Shown here piece after piece: positions 48,201 through 59,864 of a stretch of 64,000 nt of DNA. Below the pieces are notes generated by a model. The model saw nothing but the letters and a program-made list of their open reading frames with translations. It had not been told where the DNA came from and did not search any database. Position numbers and translations under genes: made by a program. Within the stretch, counting starts at the first letter, position 1, and every line of letters begins with the position of its first letter. The stretch comes from Membranipora membranacea (taxonomy: Eukaryota > Bryozoa > Gymnolaemata > Cheilostomatida > Membraniporidae): contig OU612066.1 of the NCBI GenBank assembly GCA_914767715.1, positions 10,483,001 through 10,547,000 on the forward strand. Reading direction: 5' to 3'.

Positions 48201-50640
48201 GAGAGGTGACAACTCCTAACTGTCTTGGAGAAACATCCTTACGATAACCTGCATAAACAATGATATGAGCACTCAGTTTAACAATTAAATATAAACAAAC
48301 TGTTATTGTGCCTAGAAAATCAAGCAGTATATGCGAATAGATGTTACCTGAGGTTGGATTCTCAAATAATAGGCGGGAGATCTGAACAAATTCAAGTAAT
48401 TCTGTTCAACGCCTACCAATTCCACAATGCTAGTGGCAATCACTGTGTTCAACGCCATTTCCAATAGAGGTCTCTTCAACACTACGTAAATAATCATTAG
48501 TACCAACAGAACTCAATTCCTACAACGCTGTCTTCAGATATCCCCCCATCCAAGAAAAACTAAATCCAATCTATGTGAAGCTCAACCTGAATCTGTGCTT
48601 TCTATCTTCACAGTTGTATGACTGGTGTGATCTATCGCCATATTTGAATATAAAATCTGCTTCATTGTCGAAAGGAGTGATTTCTGATATGTAGCTACAC
48701 CTCCAAGTAGCTAATAATAAATTTCTTTGCCACCCTATTAAATTAGTGACATCATATAGCACAGAATCTAAGCTTATTTGTATAATGGCTTATTAATCAA
48801 GGAGGAGGTGAGGCGAAGAAGGAGAGGTTGCTGTACGCATTTTAATCATCATTGAATGTTGCTGCGTTGTTGCTGACAGAAATTCAATCCACACTGTTCT
48901 ACGGTTTATTTTGTCACGGGATGAAATCGTTGCAGAAAATATGACTCTTGATCCACACCTGCTGCAAATCAACCACATACCACATGCTACCCTCCTTAGT
49001 GTTGGACGATCATGTTTGCGATCACAAAAGTAACCTATACAAATGAGGTAAATGTCAACCTAATTCTGAGTTAAATAAAATTTCAAGTCCGAAGCTCTGC
49101 AGATGCTAACGCAGAGGCTTCTCTGTGTGTTCCAAGATATCATTGCACGCTGTTCTTGAAATATACAGGGCTACCGTTTTTCTGTGTAGCAATCTTTAGG
49201 AGATTTGTGCAAAACAGCAATAAACTAGAAATTTTGCCACATAGTATTGATATTTGTAGCTTGTCTTTGTTGAATGTTTGTATTATCTGTTTTTATTATT
49301 ATTTTTAGCATTGCTTGACACTCGATCTTAATACCAGAAAAAGCCATCTGGGGCATTATTGATATGTAATAATAAATAAATTTGGATTTTTCCAAATATC
49401 CATCTGAACAATAATTATGCATCCTTTGACCACTAGCACAATGTTTTTTTTTATAAACAAAATGATCTTACTGAGTCTGAGCCCCTCCAGACTTTTGCCC
49501 CCCTGCATGACGGCCCCCCGGTGGGGGATCTTACTAGGTGCCACGCAATGATGAGTTGACAGGGGAATATCGGTGGCCTTCGAATTGGTGCTACACTTAA
49601 TGCGTTACTCTTCCTTTTCAGGCACACACATGGCACAATGCAAATGACATAGGTGAAATGCAGAAAGACGTCCAACGCAACAGCAAATATTTTGCCTTGT
49701 TTATTCGAATTCGAAGACCCCCAATGTTTCCAATTTAAATCGCTGTTCCATTGTTAAGAGTTTTGTAGCAAATTTACTCAAAGATCCCTTATACCAACTG
49801 CCGCATTGCATCAGTACACATCTGAGCTATCAAACCTACACCCTTATCAATGTTAGCGTGTGTACAAGAAATCACCCCAGTGCATCAATATTAATCAAAC
49901 TGTGTGAAATTTATCACACCATATCATATAAGTCAGGAGTATATCAAGTTGTTCCCTCTGGTGATCGAGTGATTTTGCAAAAGCTTTTAAAACACCCGTC
50001 AGTCACCACAGAGAAACAAACGAGTTCAAAGCCATAATCATAGAGCTATATAGAATATATAATGGCTCTATGACCATAATACAGAGAAAGAGTGAGGTGC
50101 TAACGATTTGTCCAAATTGCTTCCTTACTGACGACGTACAACGAATTCTTATGTTGCAAGCGCTCTGCAGTTATTGGTGTCTGGAGTATCTGAAAGTTGA
50201 ATCATAAAAAAATATTCTCAAGTTTGAAAACACAAATTAGATTCGGCCTATCCCCATATAATGTCAACCTGTATATTCAAATGGTGCTTGCAAATAGAGT
50301 GACACTCTTAACTGGATATTTACATGTTTGGTGATTGGGTGTGCACTATAGTGAAACAGATGTCTAAGTTCTGACCTACCGATTGACTTATTTATTAGCT
50401 GTTTAAAGATAGCAATTAACAGCTAATCCCTCAGAAGTGGTAAAGGTCAAGCTTGTCTCCAACGATATCACAAAATTAAATCTAATGTACATAAGTGGTA
50501 AGTGCATTGGTATTTACCAAACCTCTGTCTTATTCTCTCCCTCTTATTATATAAATAGAACCAGACAGCACTTTACTGAAATGTCATCACTGATAACAGG
50601 AATGAAAGTAAACAGATATTAAAGCACTCAACGGAGCCCT
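45244..50640. other. Gene-poor intergenic stretch between PRDX6 and ependymin-related gene D
   Basis: I see no exon with a recognisable domain or consistent splice sites. Two related GC-rich patches share CTGAGCCCC..AGACT.TTGC.CCC (46398-46425 and 49476-49502). They look like fragments of one repeat family. A poly-G run lies at about 46366-46376. Short ORFs here show no family resemblance. Confidence 0.45.
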
Positions 50641-50656
50641 AGATCAACGTCTGGGC

Positions 50657-50664
50657 TATAAAAG
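50657..50664 (+). promoter_or_regulatory. TATA box of ependymin-related gene D
   Basis: TATAAAAG in the context GGGCTATAAAAGGAGC, 87 bases before the ATG. This predicts transcription start near 50688. Confidence 0.75.
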
Positions 50665-50743
50665 GAGCAGCAAGCCGGTTGCCACGCCATTGTTAGTTCT
50701 GCAAGTTTCTGTTCTTGACCTATTGTCCACTCTAGCTGGTAAA

Positions 50744-52257
50744 ATGTTTGTAAAAGCTGCGTTGGCTCTTGCAGCACTGGTTGTCGTGAGTTCTGCACCT
50801 ACTACAAGCGATGTGAAGTGTGTCCCGATGCAGTGGACAGGCGTGGCTGTGGGAAAGTTTGGTTTGTCAGGAGACAAGAAGAGGCCACCACTTGGCTTAC
50901 ACATGATTGCTGACGTCTATGCCGACTACGCAAAGAAGATGGAGGCTATGCACCAATCTATCTTTGAGGGAGAAAAACACATTGGCAACTTCACCTTCAT
51001 CAGGGATGCAGCAAAGGTTAGTGATGACTCAACTAATGGAACAATTTTGAAGCCACATGTAATTGTCCAATAATACCTATTTTTTTATAAGATGAACAAT
51101 TCTGTGTTGTTGATTCATTATCCAATTATTGGTGTTGGTTTCCGGCACTTTCTGAAAAAAAATTAATTTCTGGATAGTTTAAATGCAACTATTATTTTTG
51201 TATAATTTAAAAAAATTAAAAGAAGATGACTAAGTATATCTAAATCTATGAAGAAATTGAGAAAAAGAGCGCAAAGACACAAATTATGCGGTGTTAGGTT
51301 TTGATCCCATATTACTATGCTATTATGATGACATTCTAGATATGAACAGATTGTTTGATGATGATTATGAAAATATTTTTGGTTTTAGATGGAGAACTTT
51401 ATGATCGACCCAGTAAAGAAAAGTTGTCAGATTACAAAGGACCCGATGAACCCTGTTGAGCAGATCTGTACCAACAGCAGTGAGTTCAAAAAAATTATCA
51501 TTACCCAAAAAGGGCTAAATAGAACTTTGCCTCAAATCAAGTTGAAATTTGTCTTAGTCTTCACATTTAATTATTAGCCCCTAATGGCTGGTCGCAGATT
51601 GGAAACCTGAGCCCATACATTGGAATGTGCTTGCTTCAAAGAAATCATATGTTGTGATTTGTGAACTCGAAACAAGCTTGATATTGCGCAACGAATCTAG
51701 GTCTGTCCGCTAAGAATTTTGTCGTCGTCAAGTCATCATGAACTGCTATTGATGTTAATATCTATTTTAGTTGATATCACATGATTTCTCACACTTTTAG
51801 CTGGTGTCAAACTAGTCCATAGCCTAAATGTTGGAGACAAAGTTCTGGACATGTACTATAGACATTTCAGAGACGGAGATGATTTGTTCACTATGATGCG
51901 TGATCCCTTCACTATCGTCAATATGGTCTCATCTCTGAAATTCAGAGATATGTGTAAGTGTTCGTTAGAATTTACAAATTATTATTTCACTTAATTCAAC
52001 CTGATTCAAAGACAGCAAATTTATCCATTACAGCAAAAAATTGGAGTACAGTCAAACAATGTTCACAAACACTGATTCCTCGATTGCAGAATTACTGCTT
52101 ATAAATCTCAAATGGCACATAAATTTCTAGCGCTTTCAATTTATCTGCTTTTATGTTTTTCTTGTTAGCTGAGTTGGTGGCTCTGAATTACGGCAACATC
52201 ACTCAGGGTGTGGCAGATGAATCAGTCTTTGCTCTTCCTGACTACTGCAAGAAATAA
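50744..52257 (+). CDS. Ependymin-related secreted protein (divergent copy D), 4 exons
   Basis: Exons 50744-51016, 51389-51479, 51801-51953, 52169-52257 give 201 aa. The exon phases (0-1-1) equal those of copies B and C, showing common descent. The start at 50744 opens a signal peptide (MFVKAALALAALVVVSSA); an upstream in-frame ATG at 50690 falls at the predicted transcription start and would bury it. Four cysteines are conserved: VKCVPMQW, KSCQIT, QICTNS and PDYC. The C-terminal motif NYGNITQGVADESVFALPDYC corresponds to NTTMGISDPSVFEIPPYC in B, with less strict residues. A strong TATA box suggests regulated or high expression. AATAAA at 52403-52408 is the likely poly(A) signal. Detailed function unknown. 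Confidence 0.88.
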
Positions 52258-53404
52258 ATGTGGATCAGATATAACAGCCAATCAACCGACCATAGACTGC
52301 AGAAAAACGACATACAAGTGATTGATTAAAAGAGTTTTTGCCTTCTTTTAAAACTATTCTGGATAGCATGCTTTTCGTTTGCTGAAAGAGTTAATTATTT
52401 GAAATAAATGCGAATTCAAAATAACCAAACTTCTTATGGATAATGTTGTTAGGCTGGGAAACTGAGTTAGGTACAAAAATATTTCAAAGCTCTACTAACC
52501 TATTCAAAATTTACAAATACAAATTAATAAATATTATTGAATTTCGGATTTTCAAACAGAAATTTCAAAATATATCAATACCCTTTTTTAGATCAAATGG
52601 TATCTGAATGTAACATTGTTGTATCAATTTTGTGTGCCTTACGTATTAAGTCAATTGGCAGTTGCAGGTGGGACCATTCTCGCTCTAAGAGCAACATTTT
52701 ATTATTGTATTGGATTCAATTACCTATAAAAAAAAATTGGGTGGAGTACAAATTTATTCATGTAGCTTGAGTACCATCAGGAATGAGGTGTGGTGACCTG
52801 ATGTACATTTCTTGAGTTTGGGGCAATCTCACATGAGGTACTCGTACTCAATTTAGTCTAACGGTTAGGGATACAATGCTAACATGTACCCTCAATATCA
52901 GTATGAGCAAGGTTAGTTAGTTGTCTCTAACTCCTTGGTCTGAGTTAAACCCATTTGGTAGAGCTATGAAAAGACAATAGAGCAAATCAGTTCACTTTAA
53001 TTACCAGAAGAGTTGCCAAAGAAAAGATTTAAAACTTTTCATAACCATATGAATTTTTTTCAAATACCTGCTCAATACAGTTTTCAATCAAGAACCAGAA
53101 TTTAAAAAAAATCATATCAATCAACTTCAATCATTTATGGTAATTGAAGGGTGATACAAGCAGAATGTCACAAAATTTTGTTGATGGAAAGTAGAATGAG
53201 AACTACTGTTTGTGCGTAAGAGAGAGTTTTCATCATACCATCAGTTATTCTGCCATACATTTTAGATCGCTTTCAATAATAATTAAACTAGCAAACTCTA
53301 AACTGCTGAACAGGTTTATGTAAGATATTATCTTCTCTTGTATAGAGAGAAGACAACTATGCAAACATCAATCATCAATGAATTTTTACGGACATAATAC
53401 TTAA
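52258..53404. other. 3' flank of gene D and spacer
   Basis: Nothing coding is recognised. It contains the poly(A) signal of gene D and the palindrome at 52908. Confidence 0.5.
52908..52937. repeat. Micro-palindromic element, 30 bp
   Basis: It begins CAAGGTTAG and ends CTAACTCCTTG, with an inner TTGTCTC shared with 18173 and 15202. Flanks are GTATGAG (52901-52907) and GTCTGAG (52938-52944), identical at 6 of 7 bases. Confidence 0.7.
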
Positions 53405-53700
53405 TGTGGTGCAATGGATCTTTCAATTGAGAGGTCCCGTGTTCAATTCCCGGCGGATCATGGTGGTGTCAGGAAGGGCATCCGACCTTGAATGCTCCTG
53501 TGCTATAACAGTATACAGTCCTTAGACCCAGGCTGATACCGGAAACAAAAAACCAAGCAACATCCAAGGTTTCTCACAGGGTATAATAGGGTATGGAGAC
53601 TATAAATGGACGCGAGTATTTTATCACTTATGACAGTCCTGTCATTCCTAAAGGTGCCTAGCACCGGTGTTAGCAAATCTGGTAGAGGTGTGTGATTACA
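53405..53700 (+). mobile_element. tRNA-derived SINE
   Basis: A tRNA-like head has an A-box-like TGGTGCAATGGAT and a clear B box GTGTTCAATTCCCGGC (about 53440-53455). It is followed by GTGTCAGGAAGGGCATCC, a tail sequence seen in many animal SINEs mobilised by RTE-type LINEs. The 3' end is not sharply defined. The tRNA arms are too degraded for a functional tRNA gene. Confidence 0.7.
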
Positions 53701-54683
53701 TCCCTTGGAGAGTGATCCGGATAAAATGTCTTCAGTTCTCTGCTTGATAGCAAAATAAGGTGTGAAGTGAACTCAATCGGAGAAGTATCCTAGGCCTTCC
53801 ATTTAACCCTTTATGTGGATAATGATTTGTAAGGTCAATTTAAGTACATTTAGCATCCAACCGCAGGACTTTTATATCCCTTCAGACTATGCAGTAATGC
53901 TTGAGAATTAATTTCTTCATATAGAGACTGTTCTGTCCCTCGTTATCTTAGGTAAGTGTCACAAATGAACATGTATTGTCTGTCTATGATTATGTTAGAA
54001 CTGAAGAATCAACACATCTAAACACAATAAATACTACCATGGCTCAGAATCTTTATTTGCCAGTATTAAACTAAAAGGCTCTAGAACAACAGTTTCAATT
54101 AAAAAACAACACCAACGAACCACATCTTGTAACAACCAGTATGCTTTGACCACATTCCGCAAACCTGCTAAAATAGCACAGTTTACTTGAGTGTAGGAAT
54201 CAATGGTTTCATTCTATACAATTCGTTTCCGTTACAGACTTTGATAATCTGATCATAACCTTATCTCAAAAAACCTTTCTTTTCCTTTCCTGAAACGTTT
54301 TGGAGAGTTTACACACTCATACGAAGAAAAAAGAATAATTGTTGAGCAGTTGATAAACAGCTGTTTTTGGGACTGATGTTATACCTTTATTTGCCTACTA
54401 CAGATGTGTATGTGACTGTTTTATGTTGTGACTAAAGGTAAAAGCAGAAATTTTTATTTAATGCTCCTGTTAAAATAGTTTTCACAATAAAAACACAATA
54501 AAAAAAAGAACTTTTGCACTACATAAATTACTAACAAACTCACTTTCAGTTCTGTCATGTCATTCAAGTTGACAGCAATGAGACATTATGAGAGTCTGCA
54601 TGGAAACATGCTCTGTGATCTAGACTGACTCCCTTTTTCCTAGCAATTGAATGACGGGTTGAAACCAATCATCAATATTCAAC
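53701..54683. other. Spacer before the GPCR inverted pair
   Basis: No supported gene or repeat was recognised. The part nearest 54684 may belong to the duplicated 3' flank of the GPCR copies. Confidence 0.4.
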
Positions 54684-55531
54684 TCATGTTTGAAATGGCT
54701 TAAAATGTGTCCTAAAGTTTGGGAGTGTTAAAAAGTATATAGGAAAACTCATTCCAGAATTGGCTCCTAACATTTGAATACTTAGGAATGTTGACCACCC
54801 AGGCGTTGTTTCCTGTTTAAGACGTCTCCATATTACCATCGCTGACGGAACCAGCAGATATAATAAATCAATACAGTGATCAGGACAACCCTAATAGATC
54901 TGCACATTTGAGAGCGATGGGAGCCAGTTAGTCCCTTAACTTTAATCAGGATATATCCATGGGTAGATCCTTAAATAAAAATTGGTAAAGCTACGAAAAG
55001 TACAGCACTGAAGTTGATGCCAATCTGACCATAGCTGCCTGGGCTAAGGGCACACATCGGAATATGTGGATCAAAGAAGACATCCATTTGGTTTAAACTT
55101 ACAAAAAAAAATTAAATGTGATGGGCAAAGTGTATGATTATGAGGTAAACGATATGCCGAGATTTAGCATGAGTTTTAATTGCTCGATATTTTACCGGGG
55201 AAAATATTGAAAACCATCGATCGATACACATCGCTGTGTTCACCAAAGCTGATTCCGTTACTGCTGTGACAATAATCCCAAGAAGCTGGCATTGGTAGTT
55301 AGCCATCGTCAGTCCTCCGTTGATAGTTATTCCACAGGAGATCATGTGTATTATGAATGTCAGTAGATCCGGTCCAAACAGAGCCAACATGAATAGCTGT
55401 TGCAGAGAGAGCTTTGCCATTCTTCTGAATGTTAGCAGAACTAGAACATTGTTGGTCATTATCATCACACTTATCACAGCACTAACAGCTCCCAGCTCCT
55501 TGGGAAGTAGAGAAGTGTAACTGGTAAACAT
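54684..55531 (-). pseudogene. Rhodopsin-like GPCR pseudogene, inverted copy of 59865-60734
   Basis: Read on the minus strand from ATG at 55531 it parallels the plus-strand GPCR closely (FTSYTSLLPKELGAVSAV, AMCIDRWFSIFSPVKY, MSFPIYFL). Lesions: an 8-base deletion in TM4 near 55126 shifts the frame to a TAA at 55112-55114; one further base is lost nearby, which restores the frame. A second TAA at 54971-54973 replaces a Gln codon after TM5, and a deletion of about 7 bases near 54845 in TM6 breaks the frame again. TM7 is readable and has CAA at the position where the plus copy has TAA. The reading frame ends with TGA at 54684-54686. No functional receptor is expected. Confidence 0.92.
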
Positions 55532-56475
55532 TATCAAACTCCGCTGAAAGATTATTATAACAGCAGTTCTGTAAATGAAGCCCTATTTTATCAGCAGCAG
55601 CTTTTATTCCTGTCGCCACATGAGTAACCAAAACAGCTGAAAAAAACTTACAGACAACACTTTTCTCCATTAATGATTATTAAACCTCCACCAAGCTTCA
55701 CCAGTGCCAGGTTGAGAGAGCATGAAAATAAATAAACTAAAGTACTGAAGTGTCAACCAATAAAATAAAAAAGAAAGTTTTCCAATAAGATTCTTCTATG
55801 CCAAGTATGAATTCTATTATAAATGTTCACAAACTGATGGTGAAAAAATAGAACAACGACCTCGGTTGTGTTTCAGTTCTTTGAGCGGAGTTTTTTGAGT
55901 ATATTATTATCTAACTTTGGTTCAGTGGTGCACTCATAGGGTTGGCCAGGGGGCCATGGCCCTACCACTTTTTCTGGAGGTCCATTTTGAAAAAGTGTTA
56001 TAAGTGTTATAAATACACATCCACTCTATTATTTACATTTATCAATAACAGATGCTCAGGGGGCCCCCTTGTGTTATATGTAGGGATTATGAAGCAATAG
56101 CACTGGTGAAGCTGTCTAATAACGGAAAATTTCAGCTGTATATGAGGTTTAGAGTTCATCAATACATCTAAAACTGAAACATCTTTCAGCTCCATGGCCT
56201 TGGCTATGGCCCATACCAAACAGCCTCTGAACATTGCATTTCTAAGTTGGTTGCAGACTGGGAGATTGAGCTTGTCAAAGTTCAATGTTGACATGCTAGA
56301 GTGCCCTCCTGCACCCTCCCTGCCTGGCCCTACCACTTCAAAACCCATGGATACAGCCCTGCTTTGGTTACAAAGAAATGTTGATATTTTTATTGCAGAT
56401 TTACGATAGATGTAGGGAAAGTTCAGTTTGGGTAGGTACACCATAACGTGTCTTATGAAAATTGATCGCCTTCAA
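55532..56475. other. Duplicated 5' flank of the GPCR pseudogene and spacer
   Basis: About 55532-55680 resembles, in inverse orientation, the sequence before 59865 (AATAAAAGCTGCTGCTGATAA, AACTGCTGTTATAA). The inverted duplication therefore includes promoter-side DNA. An ORF at 56007-56444 on the minus strand has no recognised domain. Confidence 0.5.
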
Positions 56476-56556
56476 TATACATTGCCTGCACCCAGATTCA
56501 AATTTGGGACCTTGTGAACAGCAGTCTACGGTCTTAACCACTACACCACATAGTCT
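56476..56556 (-). mobile_element. tRNA-derived SINE head
   Basis: On the minus strand GTGTAGTGGTTAAGACCG forms an A-box region and AAATTTGAATCTGGGTGCAG a B-box region, at tRNA-like spacing. Arms do not fold into a full cloverleaf, and no transcription terminator is obvious, so this is a SINE fragment rather than a tRNA gene. It differs from the SINE at 53405. Confidence 0.6.
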
Positions 56557-57058
56557 CAAATCAAAACTAATGATCATTAAAAATAGCTATTAGTCTTACT
56601 CTGGCAATAATTATATTAAACGGCTCACAAAAATACATAGAGCCTTCTTCGGACATCTATAAATCAATAAATACTTTACAAAATTTGAAGAAACTTGGTC
56701 TCAACATAGTGCCTTATGTCTAGATGAGAGATTACAAACTGAATCAAACTTAAAATGTACTATTAGCTAATTGCACTAGTGATTAGTATAAGAATATCCA
56801 CCGCTCTTTTAAATTGTGAGATACGAAGAACAACTCATAAAAGTATTAAAAATAAAAATGCAAAACTCATCTTGGCAACGGTCAAATGGGCATTTAGAGG
56901 TTCTTGGGTGTGCCGAATTCTATGGCGTTATCCATTTTGATGTCAAATGAGATCCAATGATCATTGAGACCTTGGACCCTAGAACAGCCACTAACCGTGT
57001 TTGTAATGCTATGTAGTGGTAAAAACTCGGGGATGGGGTTAACATGTTGTCACCTTGG

Positions 57059-58700
57059 TCACCTTACACCGCCGTGATCCTGTGCGGGAGCAGGTTTCTG
57101 GTTGACCCCAAGTTCCACCAAACTCCTCCATCGCACTAGCTCTTCAGCACGTGAACCATCTGGATCAAGACATCTAAGGTCTGAGTTTATCGTATCGTAC
57201 CATCTTTGTTTTGGTCTACCCCTAGGATGCACACCTTCGACTGTCATCTCTGATACTCTCCGGATGTTGTCCTCACTTTCTCTCCGTCTCACATGCATTC
57301 TATTTACCCTTATCAGATCTTTAATTGGCATCACTCTGGCCTCTGCTGTTATTTCCTCATTTGTCTTGTGGTCATCTATACTCAAGCAATATCGCAACAT
57401 ACACATCTCACAGGATGACATCTTGTTAGTCAGAGATCCTGTGATGGTCTCATTTTCATATAGCAGAGCTGCTCTGATAGCTTTTTTATTAATTAGCACT
57501 TTCAGTTAAGTAGGCATTTTCTTGTCACAGAGCACACCAGTCGGATCTCTCTACTTATTCCTAGCCTTGGATATTCTAAGCTCTATCTCCATGCAGCAAC
57601 CTCCATCTTGGTGGATCGTTTTGCCCAAGTACTTGAACTGAGAACATTTAGGCAAACTTTCCACTTCTTGACTCCCATTCTCCTTCATCCCAATGTTTTC
57701 TTGGTCTCCAACTGTTGGCAAATGCTCTGTTTTCATTCGGCTTATCTATAATCCAGCTGCCTCAATCTTCTCTCTTCAGGTCACTAACCTTCTCTCGAGT
57801 CTCTCCATCACTATCGCAAAGGACCAGATCCTCAGCAAATAACATTGCCCATAGGGTGTCCAAATTGATTTCTTCTGTAATAGCATCTTTTATTATAATG
57901 AGACGCAGCGGGCTAAGTTCCGATCCTTGATGTAGTCCTTCAATGCAAACCTTTCTGTCAGTCGGAGTCCGTCCCAACACTGGTGCTACAGTCTTCAAAC
58001 ATGTCGTTGGTGATGTCTATGACTGATCTGATACAATTCGCTTTTGTAGGCAAAACCATATCAGCTCACGTGGTATGGATATCGTAGGCTTTTTCAAGGT
58101 CCACAAACACCATATGAAGTGCTTTGTTGTTCTCCCTGCCCTCCCTGTATTTCTCCTGAAGAACTCTGCGGCAGAACATGGGCTCTGTGGTTGTTTTCCT
58201 TTTTTGAAAACAATACTGGTTTTGCTTGATTGTGACTAACTCTCTGATTCTCTGCTCAATTATCCTCTCAGTAGTTTAGGAAAGTCACGCAGCAATTTTT
58301 ATTTTATAGTTTTTATTCCGCAGTCTAAAAGGTCTGCTTTCTGCTTATATATTTGTGTTATTGTGCTCTCCCTCAAGTCTGGTGATATCTTTTGAGAGAT
58401 TATGTTGTTCAAACACGCTGTCATCCAGGTGTTTTCTCTCTCTTTCAACAGCTTTATGATTCTATTGGTAGATGGTCTGGCTTTGATAGTTTTCATCTTT
58501 CCTAGCTGGATGTTAACTTCGTCTTCACTGATTTTCGGCACTGGCCCTTGCACTGGTAACTGCGGAGGCAGTTCCTCCCTAGTGTTCTCATTATTTAATA
58601 GACCATTAAAGTATTTTTTCCATCTACTCTTGATTTGCTCATCTTCACTCAGAATATTTCCATCTATGTCCCTGAAAAAGGAATTCTGTCAGTATCCTTA
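57059..58700 (-). mobile_element. Decayed LINE, reverse-transcriptase region
   Basis: Read on the minus strand, conserved RT blocks appear in the correct order: KSRWKKYFNGLLNNENTRE, KPS-like KTIKARPSTNRI, MVFVDLEKAYD near 58090, GLHQGSELSP, then FAEDLVL where FADD is expected, SQFKYLGKTIHQDGG, and the C-terminal RGRPKQRWYDTI. The blocks lie in different frames with stops between them, so the copy is dead. The catalytic Asp-Asp pair has become Glu-Asp. The endonuclease domain is absent, as in 5'-truncated copies. The motif style is that of RTE- or Jockey-like elements; the clade is not settled. It lies between the inverted GPCR copies. Confidence 0.85.
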
Positions 58701-59690
58701 GTATATTAGGATGACCATCGGTTCATACTTTTCTAATTAATTGTGTAAATTTTCTGATGCTGATTCTTTTGCTATGGGGGTTAACATGTAATAAGTTCGA
58801 ATCTTATGACCCATGATCAATTTTGATGTCACATGCCCCCAAAATACGGCTATGGTAAACAGTAATCGGCTGTGAGTTAACAGCTATTATCATGCAATTA
58901 CCCAGACAATAGGGATTATATGTGGAAGGTGCAGAGTTCGAGCAAGTTTTCACACATATTATTCACCAGTTGTTTGACCTTATATGACAGTTGACAGTTG
59001 TTTGACCTTAAATGATCATAATTCGAGTGTGACTGCTTCTAGTTGGATTTGGTATTTAATAATCTCCATATGGCTTTTAAAGTCTGGTGCTTTGATTTTG
59101 CAGTCATGACTGGGCCTGAGAATGATGCTTTGCTTGAATTGCGGTACTTTGTGTATTCTTTGTTGGCTCGATCCTGAAAGATAGCCGGAACCCGAAAACC
59201 CTGGTTTTGTGAACCCGTTCCAGCCCTAGTGATGGCGTGGTTGAAAAAATGTTGTTCATCCTTTAAATAAAACAATTCTCTTCCCTCCCTCCTCCCCGTA
59301 ATAGTATCATGTCGCATTTTCGACCGAGTAATGCGGATATAGATACACACATGTAGATCATCAGAATATGTATGTGATGGTATGGTGATGGTATTATTGA
59401 TATAATATACAATCAGCGAGATAATACTCTTATAAGAACTGAAAGACAACCATTCAATCTCAATGAGAGTCTGAGGTCATTATTCTTTTTACACCATCAG
59501 CTTGTAAACATTTATAATTTGAATGCCCACTTGGAGAAGGGAAAATCTTAATTGAAGGATTGAAACATTTCAGTTAATTGTTTTCTTCAGCATTCACCCT
59601 GACGACGGGAGACCCTTGTTCAATAATGTGCAGCAATAATAGAGACAAGCGATTCCCTGTAAGTGTTTGTCTGCAGTTTTTGTTACCCAT
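58701..59690. other. Spacer between LINE and GPCR
   Basis: The largest ORF (59039-59449, minus, 136 codons) has no recognised domain. No other structure was supported. Confidence 0.4.
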
Positions 59691-59864
59691 GTGAAGGCAG
59701 AAGCAAAAGCTGCTGCTGCTGCTTCTGGTAACTAGAGATCAATGAACTGAACTGCTGTTATAAGAATTTTAGCGGAAATTGACGGGAATAAAAGCTGCTG
59801 CTGATAAAACAGAGCTTCGTTTTACTGAACTGCTGTTATAATTATCTTTCTGTGGAGTTTTAAA

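Noticed and set aside
55320-55520. 66-codon plus-strand ORF, with a matching minus-strand ORF at 59822-60076
   Set aside because: Both are antisense shadows of the two GPCR copies; their similarity only reflects the duplication.
56476-56556. tRNA-like sequence on the minus strand
   Set aside because: As a functional tRNA gene: the arms do not form a full cloverleaf and no terminator is evident; kept as a SINE fragment.
58402-58701. Hydrophobic 99-codon plus-strand ORF
   Set aside because: It is the antisense shadow of the LINE reverse-transcriptase region.
59039-59449. 136-codon minus-strand ORF
   Set aside because: No recognisable domain, no splice or promoter context, and a length possible by chance in non-coding DNA.
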